DNA of 64,000 nt. It comes from an uncultured Alphaproteobacteria bacterium (GTDB lineage: Bacteria > Pseudomonadota > Alphaproteobacteria > RF32 > CAG-239). Position 1 is the stretch's first letter, and every line of letters starts with the position of its first letter. This document shows positions 43,922-52,007 of the stretch, one piece after another. A program made the translations under genes and the position numbers. The stretch lies in contig CALXYB010000002.1 of NCBI GenBank assembly GCA_944392835.1, positions 159,917 through 223,916 of the forward strand, in the 5' to 3' direction. The notes below the pieces were generated by a model. The model saw only the letters and a program-made list of their open reading frames with translations, did no database searches and was not told the origin of the DNA.

Positions 43922-43951
43922 GGTGATTAATTTTCAGTAAGGATTTTTAAT

Positions 43952-44242
43952 ATGACAAATATTACTTTTAATGCTGTTAAGCGTGAGAAAGCAGGTAAGG
44001 GGGCAGCTCGTGCATGTCGTCGTGAGGGTCGCGTACCTGCCGTTATCTATGGCGGAAACAAGGAACCTGAGCTTATTAGCTTGAATCCCGTTGAGTTGAC
44101 CAAGGCTTTGGATACTTTCGGTTTCTATGATGCCGATATTGAAGTTGTTGTTGACGGCAAGTCTCATAAAGTTATCTGTCAGGATGTGCAGTTCCATCCC
44201 GTTTCTGATGCGCCGCTGCATGTTGACTTCTTGAGAAAATAA
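43952..44242 (+). CDS. rplY: Large ribosomal subunit protein bL25 (short form)
   Basis: bL25 binds 5S rRNA in the 50S central protuberance. The 96-residue product is the short, enterobacterial-like form without the CTC/TL5 C-terminal domain that most Alphaproteobacteria carry. Visible features are the N-terminal KREKAGKGAARACRREGRVPAVIYGG RNA-binding stretch (first 20: KREKAGKGAARACRREGRVP) and QDVQFHPVSDAPLHVDFL at the end. It heads rplY-pth. AAGGAT precedes the ATG. Confidence 0.95.
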   Translation: MTNITFNAVKREKAGKGAARACRREGRVPAVIYGGNKEPELISLNPVELTKALDTFGFYDADIEVVVDGKSHKVICQDVQFHPVSDAPLHVDFLRK

Positions 44243-44268
44243 GTCTTATCTGTTTTTGAAACAGTTGA

Positions 44269-44315
44269 GGGAGAAATTATCCGATTATTTTTAAGGATGT
44301 TTTCTCCCTTTAATT
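44269..44315 (+). terminator. Hairpin terminator between rplY and pth
   Basis: GGGAGAAA pairs with TTTCTCCC, with inner ATCC/GGAT, followed by TTTAATTTT. A smaller CTGTTT/AAACAG hairpin lies just upstream (44250-44264). Partial read-through into pth, 21 bases further on, is likely. Confidence 0.7.
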
Positions 44316-44336
44316 TTATGTTAGGTTGAGGTTTTG

Positions 44337-44918
44337 ATGTTTTTGATTGTGGGTTTGGGAAATCCGGGGAATGAATATGCCGAAACAAGGCATAATGTCG
44401 GTTTTATGGCGGCGGATTGTTTGGCGGAAAAGTATAATTTCTCTCCTTTTAAGGCAAAGTTTGACGGTTTGGTTGCCGAGGGTATGATTGACGGGGAAAA
44501 AGTTTTGCTTCTGAAGCCGCAAACTTTTATGAATCTTTCCGGAAACGCGGTGGTTAAAGCAGCCTCTTTTTATAAAATATTGCCGCAAAATGTGATTGTT
44601 ATTCATGATGATATGGACTTGCAACCGGGGCAGATTAAAGCTAAATGCGGTGGTGGTGCCGGCGGACATAACGGTCTAAAAAGCATTGATGCGCATATCG
44701 GCCCAAATTATAATCGTATTCGTATCGGTGTAGGGCATCCTAATGGTCGCGGCGAAGAGGTTGTTAACCATGTGTTATCCCGTTTTTCAAAGGCAGATAA
44801 AGAGCTGTTGTTGAAAGATTTGAATCTGGTGAGCGCAAATATCGGTATTTTGTTAGAGAGCGGGATGGCTGCTTTTACAAATAAAATCGGAATGTTGATG
44901 AAAAAGGCGGCTGATTAA
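44337..44918 (+). CDS. pth: Peptidyl-tRNA hydrolase
   Basis: Pth recycles peptidyl-tRNAs dropped from ribosomes. The 193-residue protein has the signature VGLGNPGNEYAETRHNVGF with catalytic His, LLKPQTFMNLSG, IHDDMDLQPGQIK with the Asp partner, and GGGAGGHNGLKSI. The ATG at 44337 is preferred over the TTG at 44334; TTGAGG lies 5 bases upstream. rplY-pth-ychF is a conserved order, here interrupted by a glycosyltransferase gene. Confidence 0.97.
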   Translation: MFLIVGLGNPGNEYAETRHNVGFMAADCLAEKYNFSPFKAKFDGLVAEGMIDGEKVLLLKPQTFMNLSGNAVVKAASFYKILPQNVIVIHDDMDLQPGQIKAKCGGGAGGHNGLKSIDAHIGPNYNRIRIGVGHPNGRGEEVVNHVLSRFSKADKELLLKDLNLVSANIGILLESGMAAFTNKIGMLMKKAAD

Positions 44919-44987
44919 AATTTTGTTTGCTTGTAATAAATATTTGGCCCTTGTATGCTAGAGCATATTTGATGAGGAGTTTTGCTT

Positions 44988-45962
44988 ATGCCACAGATTT
45001 CGGTTATCCTTCCGGTTTATAATATCAAAAGAGAATATTTGACCAAGGCAGTTGAAAGTGTTTTGGCGCAGAGTTTTGCGGATTTTGAACTGCTGATTGT
45101 TGATGATGGTTCTAAGAAAGAAACAGCTGATGTTTGCGATGAATTGGCGGCAAAGGACAAACGGGTTACGGTTTTTCATAATTTTAACCAAGGTCCAGGA
45201 AAGTCTCGCAACTTTGGCTTGACTCAGGCTCAGGGTGAGTTTGTAATCTTTATGGATCATGATGATTGGGTTGAAAAAGACTGGCTGAAAAAACTTCATC
45301 AATCTATTGTTAAAAACAAGTCTGATGCTGCTTTTTGTTATGCGGATGAATATGTTGAGGAAGAAGGCGCATTTCATGATTTTCCGGCTCCGCATTTTGA
45401 TGCAGAAGTTTTTGATATGGATGATGCTATGCGCAACAAGATGGCAAATGTGTTTTTTGCGCCTTGGGCAAAGCTGGTCAGAATGGAAGTTATTAAAAAA
45501 CATCATCTGATGTTTGCAGAGGACGGAAATAGGTTTGATGATGTTTTGTTTCATATCTTTTTGAATGAATATGCAACCAGAATCTCTTTTGTGGATGAGA
45601 TTTTGTACCATCATAGGCTTTTTGCAAACTCAATTACCGGTTCAAGCAACAAAAATACGGATATGTATTTTGATGTCTTTAAGACCATTGAAAGTGCTGC
45701 AGAAAAATGTGCGGCTGACGGATTGAGTCCTAAAAGAATCTTGGATAGAAATATGAACTTTTTTTGCAGTGCAAATGATATTATCATCTCTCGCAAAGAG
45801 TTTATCAAAAAGATGCATTATTATATTAAAAAATTCGGGCTTAAAGATGTTTTGCGCAAGCAAAGGAATCGTAAAATCAGGCATTGGTTGTTTACTTTTG
45901 ACCTTAAAAAAGGAGTGGTGCGGATTTTGGGCGTATATTTGTTAAATAAGCCGAAAAAATAG
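44988..45962 (+). CDS. Family 2 glycosyltransferase
   Basis: The 324-residue protein is a GT-A fold transferase of family GT2. The N-terminus ISVILPVYNIKREYLTKAVE and LLIVDDGS bind the nucleotide, and FIMDHDDW-type sequence (FVIFMDHDDWVEKDW) carries the metal-binding acidic motif. The C-terminal 110 residues are basic and lack membrane helices. The acceptor is unknown; LPS or surface glycan is likely in a Gram-negative cell. GAGGAG sits 8 bases before the ATG. It interrupts the pth-ychF linkage, which suggests local gain. Confidence 0.88.
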   Translation: MPQISVILPVYNIKREYLTKAVESVLAQSFADFELLIVDDGSKKETADVCDELAAKDKRVTVFHNFNQGPGKSRNFGLTQAQGEFVIFMDHDDWVEKDWLKKLHQSIVKNKSDAAFCYADEYVEEEGAFHDFPAPHFDAEVFDMDDAMRNKMANVFFAPWAKLVRMEVIKKHHLMFAEDGNRFDDVLFHIFLNEYATRISFVDEILYHHRLFANSITGSSNKNTDMYFDVFKTIESAAEKCAADGLSPKRILDRNMNFFCSANDIIISRKEFIKKMHYYIKKFGLKDVLRKQRNRKIRHWLFTFDLKKGVVRILGVYLLNKPKK

Positions 45963-46039
45963 GTCTTTAAGCCTTGCCAGAGAAGAATCTTTTGAGTATA
46001 AGAAAACAAGTTTTTTTAGAATTTGGGAGTTTTTGAATT

Positions 46040-47152
46040 ATGGGATTTAATTGCGGTATTGTGGGTTTGCCGAATGTGGGAAAATCTACTTTGTTTAATG
46101 CTTTGACCCAGACAATCGCTGCTCAGGCTGCGAATTTTCCGTTTTGTACAATTGAGCCAAATACAGGGCGTGTCGCTGTGCCGGATGAACGTTTGGACAA
46201 GCTTGCAGACTTGGTTAAACCCAAAACCGTTACGCCGACTCAGCTTGAGTTTGTGGATATTGCCGGTTTGGTAAAAGGTGCTTCCAAAGGCGAGGGTTTA
46301 GGCAATCAGTTTTTGGCAAATATTCGTGAAGTTGATGCAATTATCCATGTGTTGCGCTGTTTTGAAGACGATAATATTACGCATGTGGAAGGTTCGGTAG
46401 ACCCTATTCGGGATGCCGAAATTGTTGAAACAGAGTTGATGATTGCTGACTTGGATTCTTTGGAAAAACGCTTTGACCAGTTGGCCAAGAAAGCCAAAAC
46501 CGGTGGAGACAAAGACGCAAAGCTCAAGGTTGAGGTGATGGAGCCGATTATTAAGGCTTTACGTGAGGGAAAACCCGCACGCTCGGCTGCTCCTTCCAAA
46601 GAAAATAAGGATGCCTACAAAGAATATAAGATGTTGCAACTCCTGACTTCTAAACCGGTGTTGTATGTTTGTAATGTGGATGAAGATTCTGCCGCAAACG
46701 GTAATGATTTTTCCAAGAAAGTTTTTGCTAAAGCTGAAGCTGAAGGTGCAAAGGCGGTTATTATCTCGGCAGCTATAGAATCGGAAGTTGCGCAGTTGGA
46801 CAGCGAAGAAGAAAAGAAAGAGTTTTTGTCGGCGCTTGGTTTGGATGAAACCGGATTGTCTAAAATTATTAAAGCCGGATATGAGCTGCTCGGTTTGCAG
46901 ACATATTTTACTTGCGGACCGAAAGAGGTGCGCGCTTGGACCTTTCTGAAAGGCTCTAAAGCACCGCAATGTGCCGGTATTATTCACTCGGATTTTGAGC
47001 GCGGATTTATTCGTGCCGAGACAATCTCTTATAATGATTATATTACACTCGGCGGCGAGCAAGCCTGCAAAGAAGCCGGAAAGGTTCGTTCAGAAGGCAA
47101 AGAATATGTGGTGCAAGACGGCGATGTGATGTTGTTCTTGTTTAATGTATAA
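46040..47152 (+). CDS. ychF: Redox-regulated ATPase YchF (Obg family)
   Basis: YchF is an OBG-type P-loop protein that hydrolyses ATP rather than GTP, binds ribosomes and is linked to oxidative-stress responses. The 370-residue length is typical. Visible are G1 [17 protein letters not shown], the switch region [12 protein letters not shown]3 [20 protein letters not shown], and the NxxE-type specificity loop (YVCNVDED) instead of NKxD. The C-terminal TGS domain runs from about residue 280 ([27 protein letters not shown]). A terminator follows. Confidence 0.97.
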   Translation: MGFNCGIVGLPNVGKSTLFNALTQTIAAQAANFPFCTIEPNTGRVAVPDERLDKLADLVKPKTVTPTQLEFVDIAGLVKGASKGEGLGNQFLANIREVDAIIHVLRCFEDDNITHVEGSVDPIRDAEIVETELMIADLDSLEKRFDQLAKKAKTGGDKDAKLKVEVMEPIIKALREGKPARSAAPSKENKDAYKEYKMLQLLTSKPVLYVCNVDEDSAANGNDFSKKVFAKAEAEGAKAVIISAAIESEVAQLDSEEEKKEFLSALGLDETGLSKIIKAGYELLGLQTYFTCGPKEVRAWTFLKGSKAPQCAGIIHSDFERGFIRAETISYNDYITLGGEQACKEAGKVRSEGKEYVVQDGDVMLFLFNV

Positions 47153-47179
47153 AAGAAAAACAGATATTCAGTTTGAAGA

Positions 47180-47204
47180 AAAGGGGCTGCGGCCTCTTTT
47201 TTTT
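47180..47204 (+). terminator. Rho-independent terminator after ychF
   Basis: AAAGGGGC pairs with GCCTCTTT (one G-T) around TGCG, followed by a T run. Confidence 0.85.
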
Positions 47205-47289
47205 GACAAAAAAGTTGACGTAATTAAAATATTGTGGTATTTCAAGGACAAAATAAATATGTATATGTATAACTAAATTTTTTATTACT

Positions 47290-47799
47290 ATGTGTGAAAG
47301 AATTGAAAAAATTGTTGCCAGCGAATTTGAGAAACTGACTGGCATTAAAGAAACAGGAAATAGTGTATTGCATTATTCAGTTTTTCCGCAAAAGAGGGAA
47401 GACTTTAAGCAATTGCTGCGGGCTGTGCTGCCGGATTTGCGGATATCCTCTACTCAAGGATTAATAACAGTAGCAGATTTTGCAAACTACGTGGAGAAAG
47501 AAGAAGAGAAAAAGAAAACTTTTTTTGCCAAAGGTTTGCGGATTATCCGCGATGTAACCGGTGATGAGGCATTGAACTTAGAGGATGACCTTTACGCAGA
47601 GCTGCGTCCAGAGGGTGAGGGAAATGAATATCTTTCGTCCCAAACGCGCTATTTCCTTAAAGCCAATAAGGTATATAAAGCCTTGGCTCTGGGATTGAAA
47701 GGCTCTCATTCGCCTTATTATCCGCCGGTGTCCTTGCTTGAGAAGAGCCGGACATTAAACGGAATTATTGACCTCTATTATCGTAGGGGCAGGTTCTGA
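47290..47799 (+). CDS. Orphan protein of unknown function
   Basis: The 169-residue product is soluble and mainly helical, without signal peptide. No family is recognised. Residues 45-65 (LRISSTQGLITVADFANYVE) look slightly like the second half of an acyl carrier protein (an LTTV-D-YVE pattern), but the DSL serine needed for phosphopantetheine is absent. The start (TTTATTACTATG) has no Shine-Dalgarno sequence. A possible promoter, TTGACG then TGGTAT, lies upstream at 47215-47240. The gene sits alone between two hairpin terminators, as do the other SD-less orphans. Confidence 0.68.
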   Translation: MCERIEKIVASEFEKLTGIKETGNSVLHYSVFPQKREDFKQLLRAVLPDLRISSTQGLITVADFANYVEKEEEKKKTFFAKGLRIIRDVTGDEALNLEDDLYAELRPEGEGNEYLSSQTRYFLKANKVYKALALGLKGSHSPYYPPVSLLEKSRTLNGIIDLYYRRGRF

Positions 47800-47815
47800 A
47801 AAATTCTTTTATCAA

Positions 47816-47841
47816 AGAGGGGTGTCTTTAGACATCCCTCT
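47816..47841 (+). terminator. Hairpin terminator after the 47290 orphan
   Basis: A 12-bp stem AGAGGGGTGTCT/AGACATCCCTCT (one G-T pair) with a very short loop is followed by a weak T run (AAGTGTTTT). Confidence 0.65.
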
Positions 47842-47914
47842 AAGTGTTTTAAAAGGCTTGCATAAGAGTTTGATTCAGAGTATCAGAAAAGAAAAATATT
47901 AGGAGAAAAAGAAG

Positions 47915-48391
47915 ATGCGTTTGGCGTTGTTTCAGCCGGATATTCCGCAAAATACGGGGACTTTGCTCAGACTCGGAGCTTGTTTAGATGTGCCTTTGGA
48001 TATTATTGAGCCTTGTGGCTTTATTTTTAATGAAAAAGCCATGCGGCGTGCCGGTATGGATTATTTGGAGATGGTGTCTTATCGTCGGCATAATTCGTGG
48101 GCTGATTTTTTGCAGTATCGGCAAGAGCATCCCGAAGAATATGGTCGTATTGTTTTGCTGACAACGCATGCAAGCAAACCTTATACAGAATTTGAGTTCC
48201 AGAAAAACGATATTATCCTGATGGGCAGAGAATCGGCCGGGGTGCCGGAAGAAGTGCACCAGATGGCAGATGCCAGATTGTTGATTCCGATGAATAAGAA
48301 TGCACGTTCTATCAATGTGGCGGTTTCGGCAGTGATGGTTGTGGGCGAATGTTTGCGCCAAACTGACGCTTTCCCGAAGGTTGAAGGCTAA
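47915..48391 (+). CDS. trmL: tRNA (cytidine(34)-2'-O)-methyltransferase TrmL
   Basis: TrmL is a SPOUT methyltransferase that methylates the wobble nucleotide ribose of tRNA-Leu isoacceptors. The 158-residue protein has FQPDIPQNTGTLLRLGACLD, DYLEMVSYRRHNSW, the SAM-binding knot with LLTTHASKPYTEFEFQKNDI and LMGRESAGVPEEV, and the C-terminal IPMNKNARSINVAVSAVMVV. AGGAGAAAAAG precedes the ATG. Its neighbours are unrelated. Confidence 0.95.
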   Translation: MRLALFQPDIPQNTGTLLRLGACLDVPLDIIEPCGFIFNEKAMRRAGMDYLEMVSYRRHNSWADFLQYRQEHPEEYGRIVLLTTHASKPYTEFEFQKNDIILMGRESAGVPEEVHQMADARLLIPMNKNARSINVAVSAVMVVGECLRQTDAFPKVEG

Positions 48392-48492
48392 TCTTGTCTA
48401 AAATTTTCATGGCTTTTTCAAGCTTTTAAAATTTTTTTGACAAAATTTTCATTTTAGGGGTGGAATTGAGTCAAAAAATGTGGTATGGTATG

Positions 48493-48524
48493 TGCGTCTT
48501 GAGGCCCTGAGGGGCTGTCTTACC
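48493..48524 (+). promoter_or_regulatory. carD: Leader hairpin upstream of carD
   Basis: GTCTTGAGGCCC-TGA-GGGGCT forms a GC-rich hairpin (AGGCCC/GGGGCT with one mismatch) in an A/T-rich leader. Upstream, TGGTATGGTATG may hold the -10. It could be a promoter-proximal regulatory element, but nothing more can be said. Confidence 0.3.
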
Positions 48525-48554
48525 AATCAATAAAAAATGAATAGGAACAAATTT

Positions 48555-49061
48555 ATGATTAAAAAAGGTTCTTCATCTCTTGCGTTCAATTCCGGTGAGT
48601 TCGTTGTTTATCCGGCTCATGGTGTGGGTAAAATTGCTGATATTGCCAAGCAGAAAATTGCCGGTTCGGAATTGGAGCTGATTGTTGTTAATTTTGACAA
48701 AGACAAGATGACTTTGCGGATTCCGATGGCAAAGGCTGAAAATATCGGGCTGCGCAAAATCTCTTCGGCTGATACGATGAACGATGCTTTGAGCGTTTTG
48801 AAAGGCAAAGCAAAGGTCAAAAAGATTATGTGGTCTCGTCGTGCTCAGGAATATGAGAATAAAATTAACTCCGGTAATCCGGTGGCTATTGCCGAAGTTG
48901 TGCGTGATTTGTATCGCAGTGAAAATCTAGCTGAGCAGTCTTACAGCGAAAGACAGATTTATGAGCAGGCTTTGGACCGCTTGGCAAACGAGGTTGCTGT
49001 TTGCGAAAATATTTCTTCTGCAGATGCAACTAAAAAATTGCTGGATATTTTAGCAAAATAA
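48555..49061 (+). CDS. carD: CarD/CdnL-family RNA polymerase-binding regulator
   Basis: CarD/CdnL proteins bind the RNA polymerase beta subunit and stabilise open complexes, notably at rRNA promoters. The 168-residue protein has the N-terminal RID Tudor-like domain (FVVYPAHGVGKIADI, LELIVVNFDKDKMTLRIPM, ENIGLRKIS) and the C-terminal helical DNA-binding domain (KKIMWSRRAQEYENKINSG, VVRDLYRSENLAEQSYSERQ). The ATG at 48555 is preferred because AGGA lies 8 bases upstream; an in-frame ATG at 48537 has none. Confidence 0.94.
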   Translation: MIKKGSSSLAFNSGEFVVYPAHGVGKIADIAKQKIAGSELELIVVNFDKDKMTLRIPMAKAENIGLRKISSADTMNDALSVLKGKAKVKKIMWSRRAQEYENKINSGNPVAIAEVVRDLYRSENLAEQSYSERQIYEQALDRLANEVAVCENISSADATKKLLDILAK

Positions 49062-49084
49062 GCAACGAAATTTGTTTTTATTAA

Positions 49085-49113
49085 AAAGGCTTCCTTAATT
49101 CGGAGGCCTTTTT
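49085..49113 (+). terminator. Rho-independent terminator after carD
   Basis: AAAGGCTTCC pairs with GGAGGCCTTT (one G-T) around TTAATTC, followed by a T run. Confidence 0.88.
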
Positions 49114-49295
49114 TTTGGCGACTCCAAAGCTTTGTTTTATGGACTCCGAAAGACCTTGTTTAAAAGATGTTGGCAAGCGGAAAATGCTGATTTTATTTTG
49201 TTGTGTATAATGCTGTGAACAAGCGAAAAGCGCCGTTGCGAATCAAAACTTGGTTCTTTAAAAGTTAATTATAAGTCAATTTTTTTAAGGAAAAA

Positions 49296-49706
49296 ATGAT
49301 GTTTGAAGAGCCGGAATATGTTACCTCGCAAACCGATGATATTGTGGTTTCTGCTTGTCCGGTTTTGGTAGAAGAGAATCGCCCGGCGCAAGAGTTTTTG
49401 TGGGGGTATTATCTTCGGATTGAAAATAATTCGGCTAAGAAAATTCAACTCTTGGGCAAGAATTGGAATGTTACCGATAGCTTCGGGAATCGGTTTTGTG
49501 ATGATTCTGCAGGTTTTAAGGGAGAGTTGCCGGAGCTTGAGCCGGGTGAATATTTTGAATTTAGTTCTACAATGCCATTGAATGCTTCTGATGCCGTGTT
49601 TTACGGAAGCTGCAGAATTAAAGAAGACGGGCAGAAAACGGTGAAGGAAATTAAGATTCCTACATTCTCGCTTTCTGCCGGAAAAGGTTATATGACCTTG
49701 AATTAG
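49296..49706 (+). CDS. apaG: ApaG-domain protein
   Basis: The 136-residue product matches the ApaG family, a small fibronectin-like beta-sandwich. Family stretches are the early VVSACPVLVEENRP, the central FLWGYYLRIENNSAKKIQLL (WxY-x-I-x-I-E-N pattern), NWNVTDSFGN, and GELPELEPGEYFEFSS. ApaG affects diadenosine tetraphosphate levels and cobalt resistance in enterobacteria; its biochemical role is not settled. AAGGA lies before two tandem ATGs. It converges with the lipoprotein gene and overlaps it by 4 bases at the stop codons. Confidence 0.9.
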   Translation: MMFEEPEYVTSQTDDIVVSACPVLVEENRPAQEFLWGYYLRIENNSAKKIQLLGKNWNVTDSFGNRFCDDSAGFKGELPELEPGEYFEFSSTMPLNASDAVFYGSCRIKEDGQKTVKEIKIPTFSLSAGKGYMTLN

Positions 49707-50314
49707 TTGTATTCTTGAATAACGTTGTTGTTTTCTACATACATATTTAAGTATTGGTAGATGTTTTGTTCCATGCGTTTGTTGAACTCGTCAAAGAGTT
49801 TGTAAACCATACCGTTCCAATATCTTTCTTTTTCCTCAATATCGGTATCAGCCGGAATGGCAAGCTCGCGCCAAGCTTCAATGGAGGTTTCGGCACTGGA
49901 TAAGCTCTTGGGATCTGTTACTTTGACGACAACATATAAGGTTGCGCGATATTTGATGCGGTCTTTGTAAAAGACTTTTTCTGATTTTTCAATTTCTTCG
50001 GTTACGCTTGCGTCTTTGATAATGAACTCAGCAATTTTGTCGGAAGAAAAATCTGTTGCTTTCAGGCGGTCTTTTGCCCAAAGACGAGCGGTTTTTTCAA
50101 TGGAAATGGGAAAAAGATGCTCAACATTCGGACGGGTGAATGTCGGTGTAAATTCGGAAATAACTTCAACGCGATTTACCTTCAGGTCAATGGGGGCTTC
50201 TTCCGTGAAGCGTGGTTCTTGATAGCGTTTCGGTTCGGCTTCATAGGTATTTGCGCAGCCCGCCATCAGTATTAAAGCAACCAAAAAAGCGGAAATTTTT
50301 CTAAATTTAATCAT
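49703..50314 (-). CDS. Lipoprotein of unknown function
   Basis: The 203-residue product has a lipoprotein signal peptide with lipobox LMAGC; the lipidated Cys is residue 20 and residue +2 is Ala. The mature protein has a proline-rich N-terminus, then a mixed alpha/beta domain (DLKVNRVEVISEF, WAKDRLKATDF, KIAEFIIKDASVTEEIEKSE) that fits the lipoprotein-of-unknown-function domains seen widely in Alphaproteobacteria. It probably sits in the periplasm attached to the outer membrane. It shares the 4-base stop overlap with apaG. Confidence 0.75.
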   Translation of the reverse strand: MIKFRKISAFLVALILMAGCANTYEAEPKRYQEPRFTEEAPIDLKVNRVEVISEFTPTFTRPNVEHLFPISIEKTARLWAKDRLKATDFSSDKIAEFIIKDASVTEEIEKSEKVFYKDRIKYRATLYVVVKVTDPKSLSSAETSIEAWRELAIPADTDIEEKERYWNGMVYKLFDEFNKRMEQNIYQYLNMYVENNNVIQEYN

Positions 50315-50344
50315 CTTTCTAAAACCTGTTCTTATTGTACGAAT

Positions 50345-50373
50345 AAAGGCTCCTAAACATTTTAAGAGCCTTT
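50345..50373 (-). terminator. Rho-independent terminator after hslO
   Basis: AAAGGCTC/GAGCCTTT with a 13-base loop. On the minus strand it is followed by TTTATTC. Confidence 0.65.
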
Positions 50374-50403
50374 ATAGAATATGAGATATTAATTAATATA
50401 AGT

Positions 50404-51324
50404 TTAATGCTTTATCAGCTCGCCTTTGTCAAAAACATATTTTTCAGAGCAGAAGTTGCAAGTGGCGGCAATTTGGTTTTGTTTGTCTACCAGATTGTTT
50501 ATTTCTTCTTCACTGAAAGAGGACAAGGTATTGAGCAATTTTTCTCTATTGCAACGGCAACCAAAGCGATAGTCTTTGTTTTTGGTGATGGATAATTTGC
50601 TGGAGTGATATAAGCGATGCAAGAGTTCGGCGGAGCTTAAGTTTTCATCAAAAACTTCATCAGCCGTCAAGCTTTGCATAAAAGTTACAGCTTCGTTCCA
50701 TGCCTCAGACATATCAATATCCGTGTTGACCTTACCACCGGTTTCGGGGAGCTTTTGCAGTAAGATTCCGGCGGCTTTCCATCGGTCATTTTCATTGCTC
50801 GGTATGTGCAAGAAAAGCTGCAAAGCCGTCTCAATCTGCTCGGATTGTTTGAAATAACGCAAAGCGCATTCGGTTAAATCTTTGCCCTGAAGGTCTACTA
50901 CGCCTTGATAAAGGTCGGTGTCTTTGCCTTGGTCAACCGTGAAAGCCAAATATCCTTCGCCTAACCAATGCGGCGCGGCTTCTATCTCGCCTTCGGTCTT
51001 GCGGAGTTCCTGAGCTTTTTTGATGCGTTCTTCATCAAAATTTGCGCAGGCTCTGATTGTTCCATCGGAGGCGACATCTACTACAACCATAGAGATAGGG
51101 CCGTTACTTTTGGTTTGGAGGGTGAACAGACCGTCATATTTCAAAGCGCTGGCAAGCAAAGCGCCCAAAGCTGTGCTTTCGGCAACAACAGCAGAAACAT
51201 TTTGCGGGTAGTTGTGTTTGCTTATGATCGTGTTTACAACTTCGTCTAAGCGAACCAAGCGTCCCATAAAAGCACCGTCTTCAATATGAAAGGATGCACA
51301 ATTATCAAAATTTTTGTTAACCAA
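50404..51324 (-). CDS. hslO: Redox-activated chaperone Hsp33
   Basis: Hsp33 is a holdase chaperone that is switched on when its zinc-binding cysteines are oxidised. The 306-residue protein has the N-terminal domain with ALGALLASALKYDG and LTLQ-type strand pattern (FTLQTKSNGPISMVVVDV), and the C-terminal redox switch as CRC (YRFGCRCNREKLLNTL) and CNFC (AATCNFCSEKYVF), all four ligands present. It is divergent from recX with only about 66 bases between. An oxidative-stress chaperone fits a mostly anaerobic cell that meets oxygen. Confidence 0.95.
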   Translation of the reverse strand: MVNKNFDNCASFHIEDGAFMGRLVRLDEVVNTIISKHNYPQNVSAVVAESTALGALLASALKYDGLFTLQTKSNGPISMVVVDVASDGTIRACANFDEERIKKAQELRKTEGEIEAAPHWLGEGYLAFTVDQGKDTDLYQGVVDLQGKDLTECALRYFKQSEQIETALQLFLHIPSNENDRWKAAGILLQKLPETGGKVNTDIDMSEAWNEAVTFMQSLTADEVFDENLSSAELLHRLYHSSKLSITKNKDYRFGCRCNREKLLNTLSSFSEEEINNLVDKQNQIAATCNFCSEKYVFDKGELIKH

Positions 51325-51390
51325 TGATTTTTCCTTTGTATAATGTTTTTAGTCTTTGTTTTATGTAATGTTTTTTGAGGAAATTTGCAA

Positions 51391-51936
51391 GTGGCGGAAG
51401 AAGACGATAAACCAAAAAGGCAGCGTGTCGCAAAGAAAATTACCAAGCAGCGGCTTAAAAATATTGCTTTGTATTATTTGCAGCGTTTTGAGACCTCCTC
51501 AGAGAATCTAAAGTCTGTTTTGATGCGGCGCGTGAATGATTATGCTTATCAGAATCCCGAATGGAACAAACAGGAAGCGGTTGACTGGATTGAGGAAATC
51601 GTTACCCAGTTTGAAGGGTATGGTTATGTGGATGATGCGCGTTTTGCCGAAATGAAAATCAAAGATTATTTGGCGGCCGGAAAGTCTGTGCGCTATATTA
51701 AAGGAAAGTTGCAGCTCAAAGGTGTTGATGAAACAACAATTGATTCCTTGCTTGAGGAACAAGAATATGATGAATATGCCTCAGCTTTGCGTTTGGCAAA
51801 GAAAAAGAGAATCGGGCCTTTTCGCTCTGATGAGGAAAGCCGAAAAGAAAATCGTCAAAAGGATTTGGGAATAATTGTGCGTGCCGGTTTTTCATATGAT
51901 GTAGCGCAAAAAATCTTGGAAGAAGAATCTTTTTAA
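51391..51936 (+). CDS. recX: RecX family regulatory protein
   Basis: RecX inhibits RecA filament extension. The 181-residue protein has the three-helix repeats of the family: RLKNIALYYLQRFETSSENL, YGYVDDARFAEMKIKDYLA, and GKSVRYIKGKLQLKGVDE, ending with VRAGFSYDVAQKILEE. The start is uncertain. GTG at 51391 (giving MAEEDDKPKRQ) has GAGG 10 bases upstream; TTG at 51385 is closer to it. recA is not in this window. Confidence 0.85.
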   Translation: MAEEDDKPKRQRVAKKITKQRLKNIALYYLQRFETSSENLKSVLMRRVNDYAYQNPEWNKQEAVDWIEEIVTQFEGYGYVDDARFAEMKIKDYLAAGKSVRYIKGKLQLKGVDETTIDSLLEEQEYDEYASALRLAKKKRIGPFRSDEESRKENRQKDLGIIVRAGFSYDVAQKILEEESF

Positions 51937-52007
51937 TCGTTATTGACAAATTTTGTCTAAAAGCGTAAAATCAGCGCAGTTTGGTTGATTTTTTACAGAG
52001 TTTTTTT

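Noticed and set aside
43885-43925. Possible tRNA fragment upstream of rplY (GGCTCGAGAC resembles a T-loop)
   Set aside because: There is no acceptor stem, anticodon arm or CCA, and the length is too short; only a single outer stem is present.
47290-47799. Acyl carrier protein
   Set aside because: A weak LTTV-D-YVE-like pattern occurs, but the DSL motif with the phosphopantetheine serine is missing and the protein is too long.
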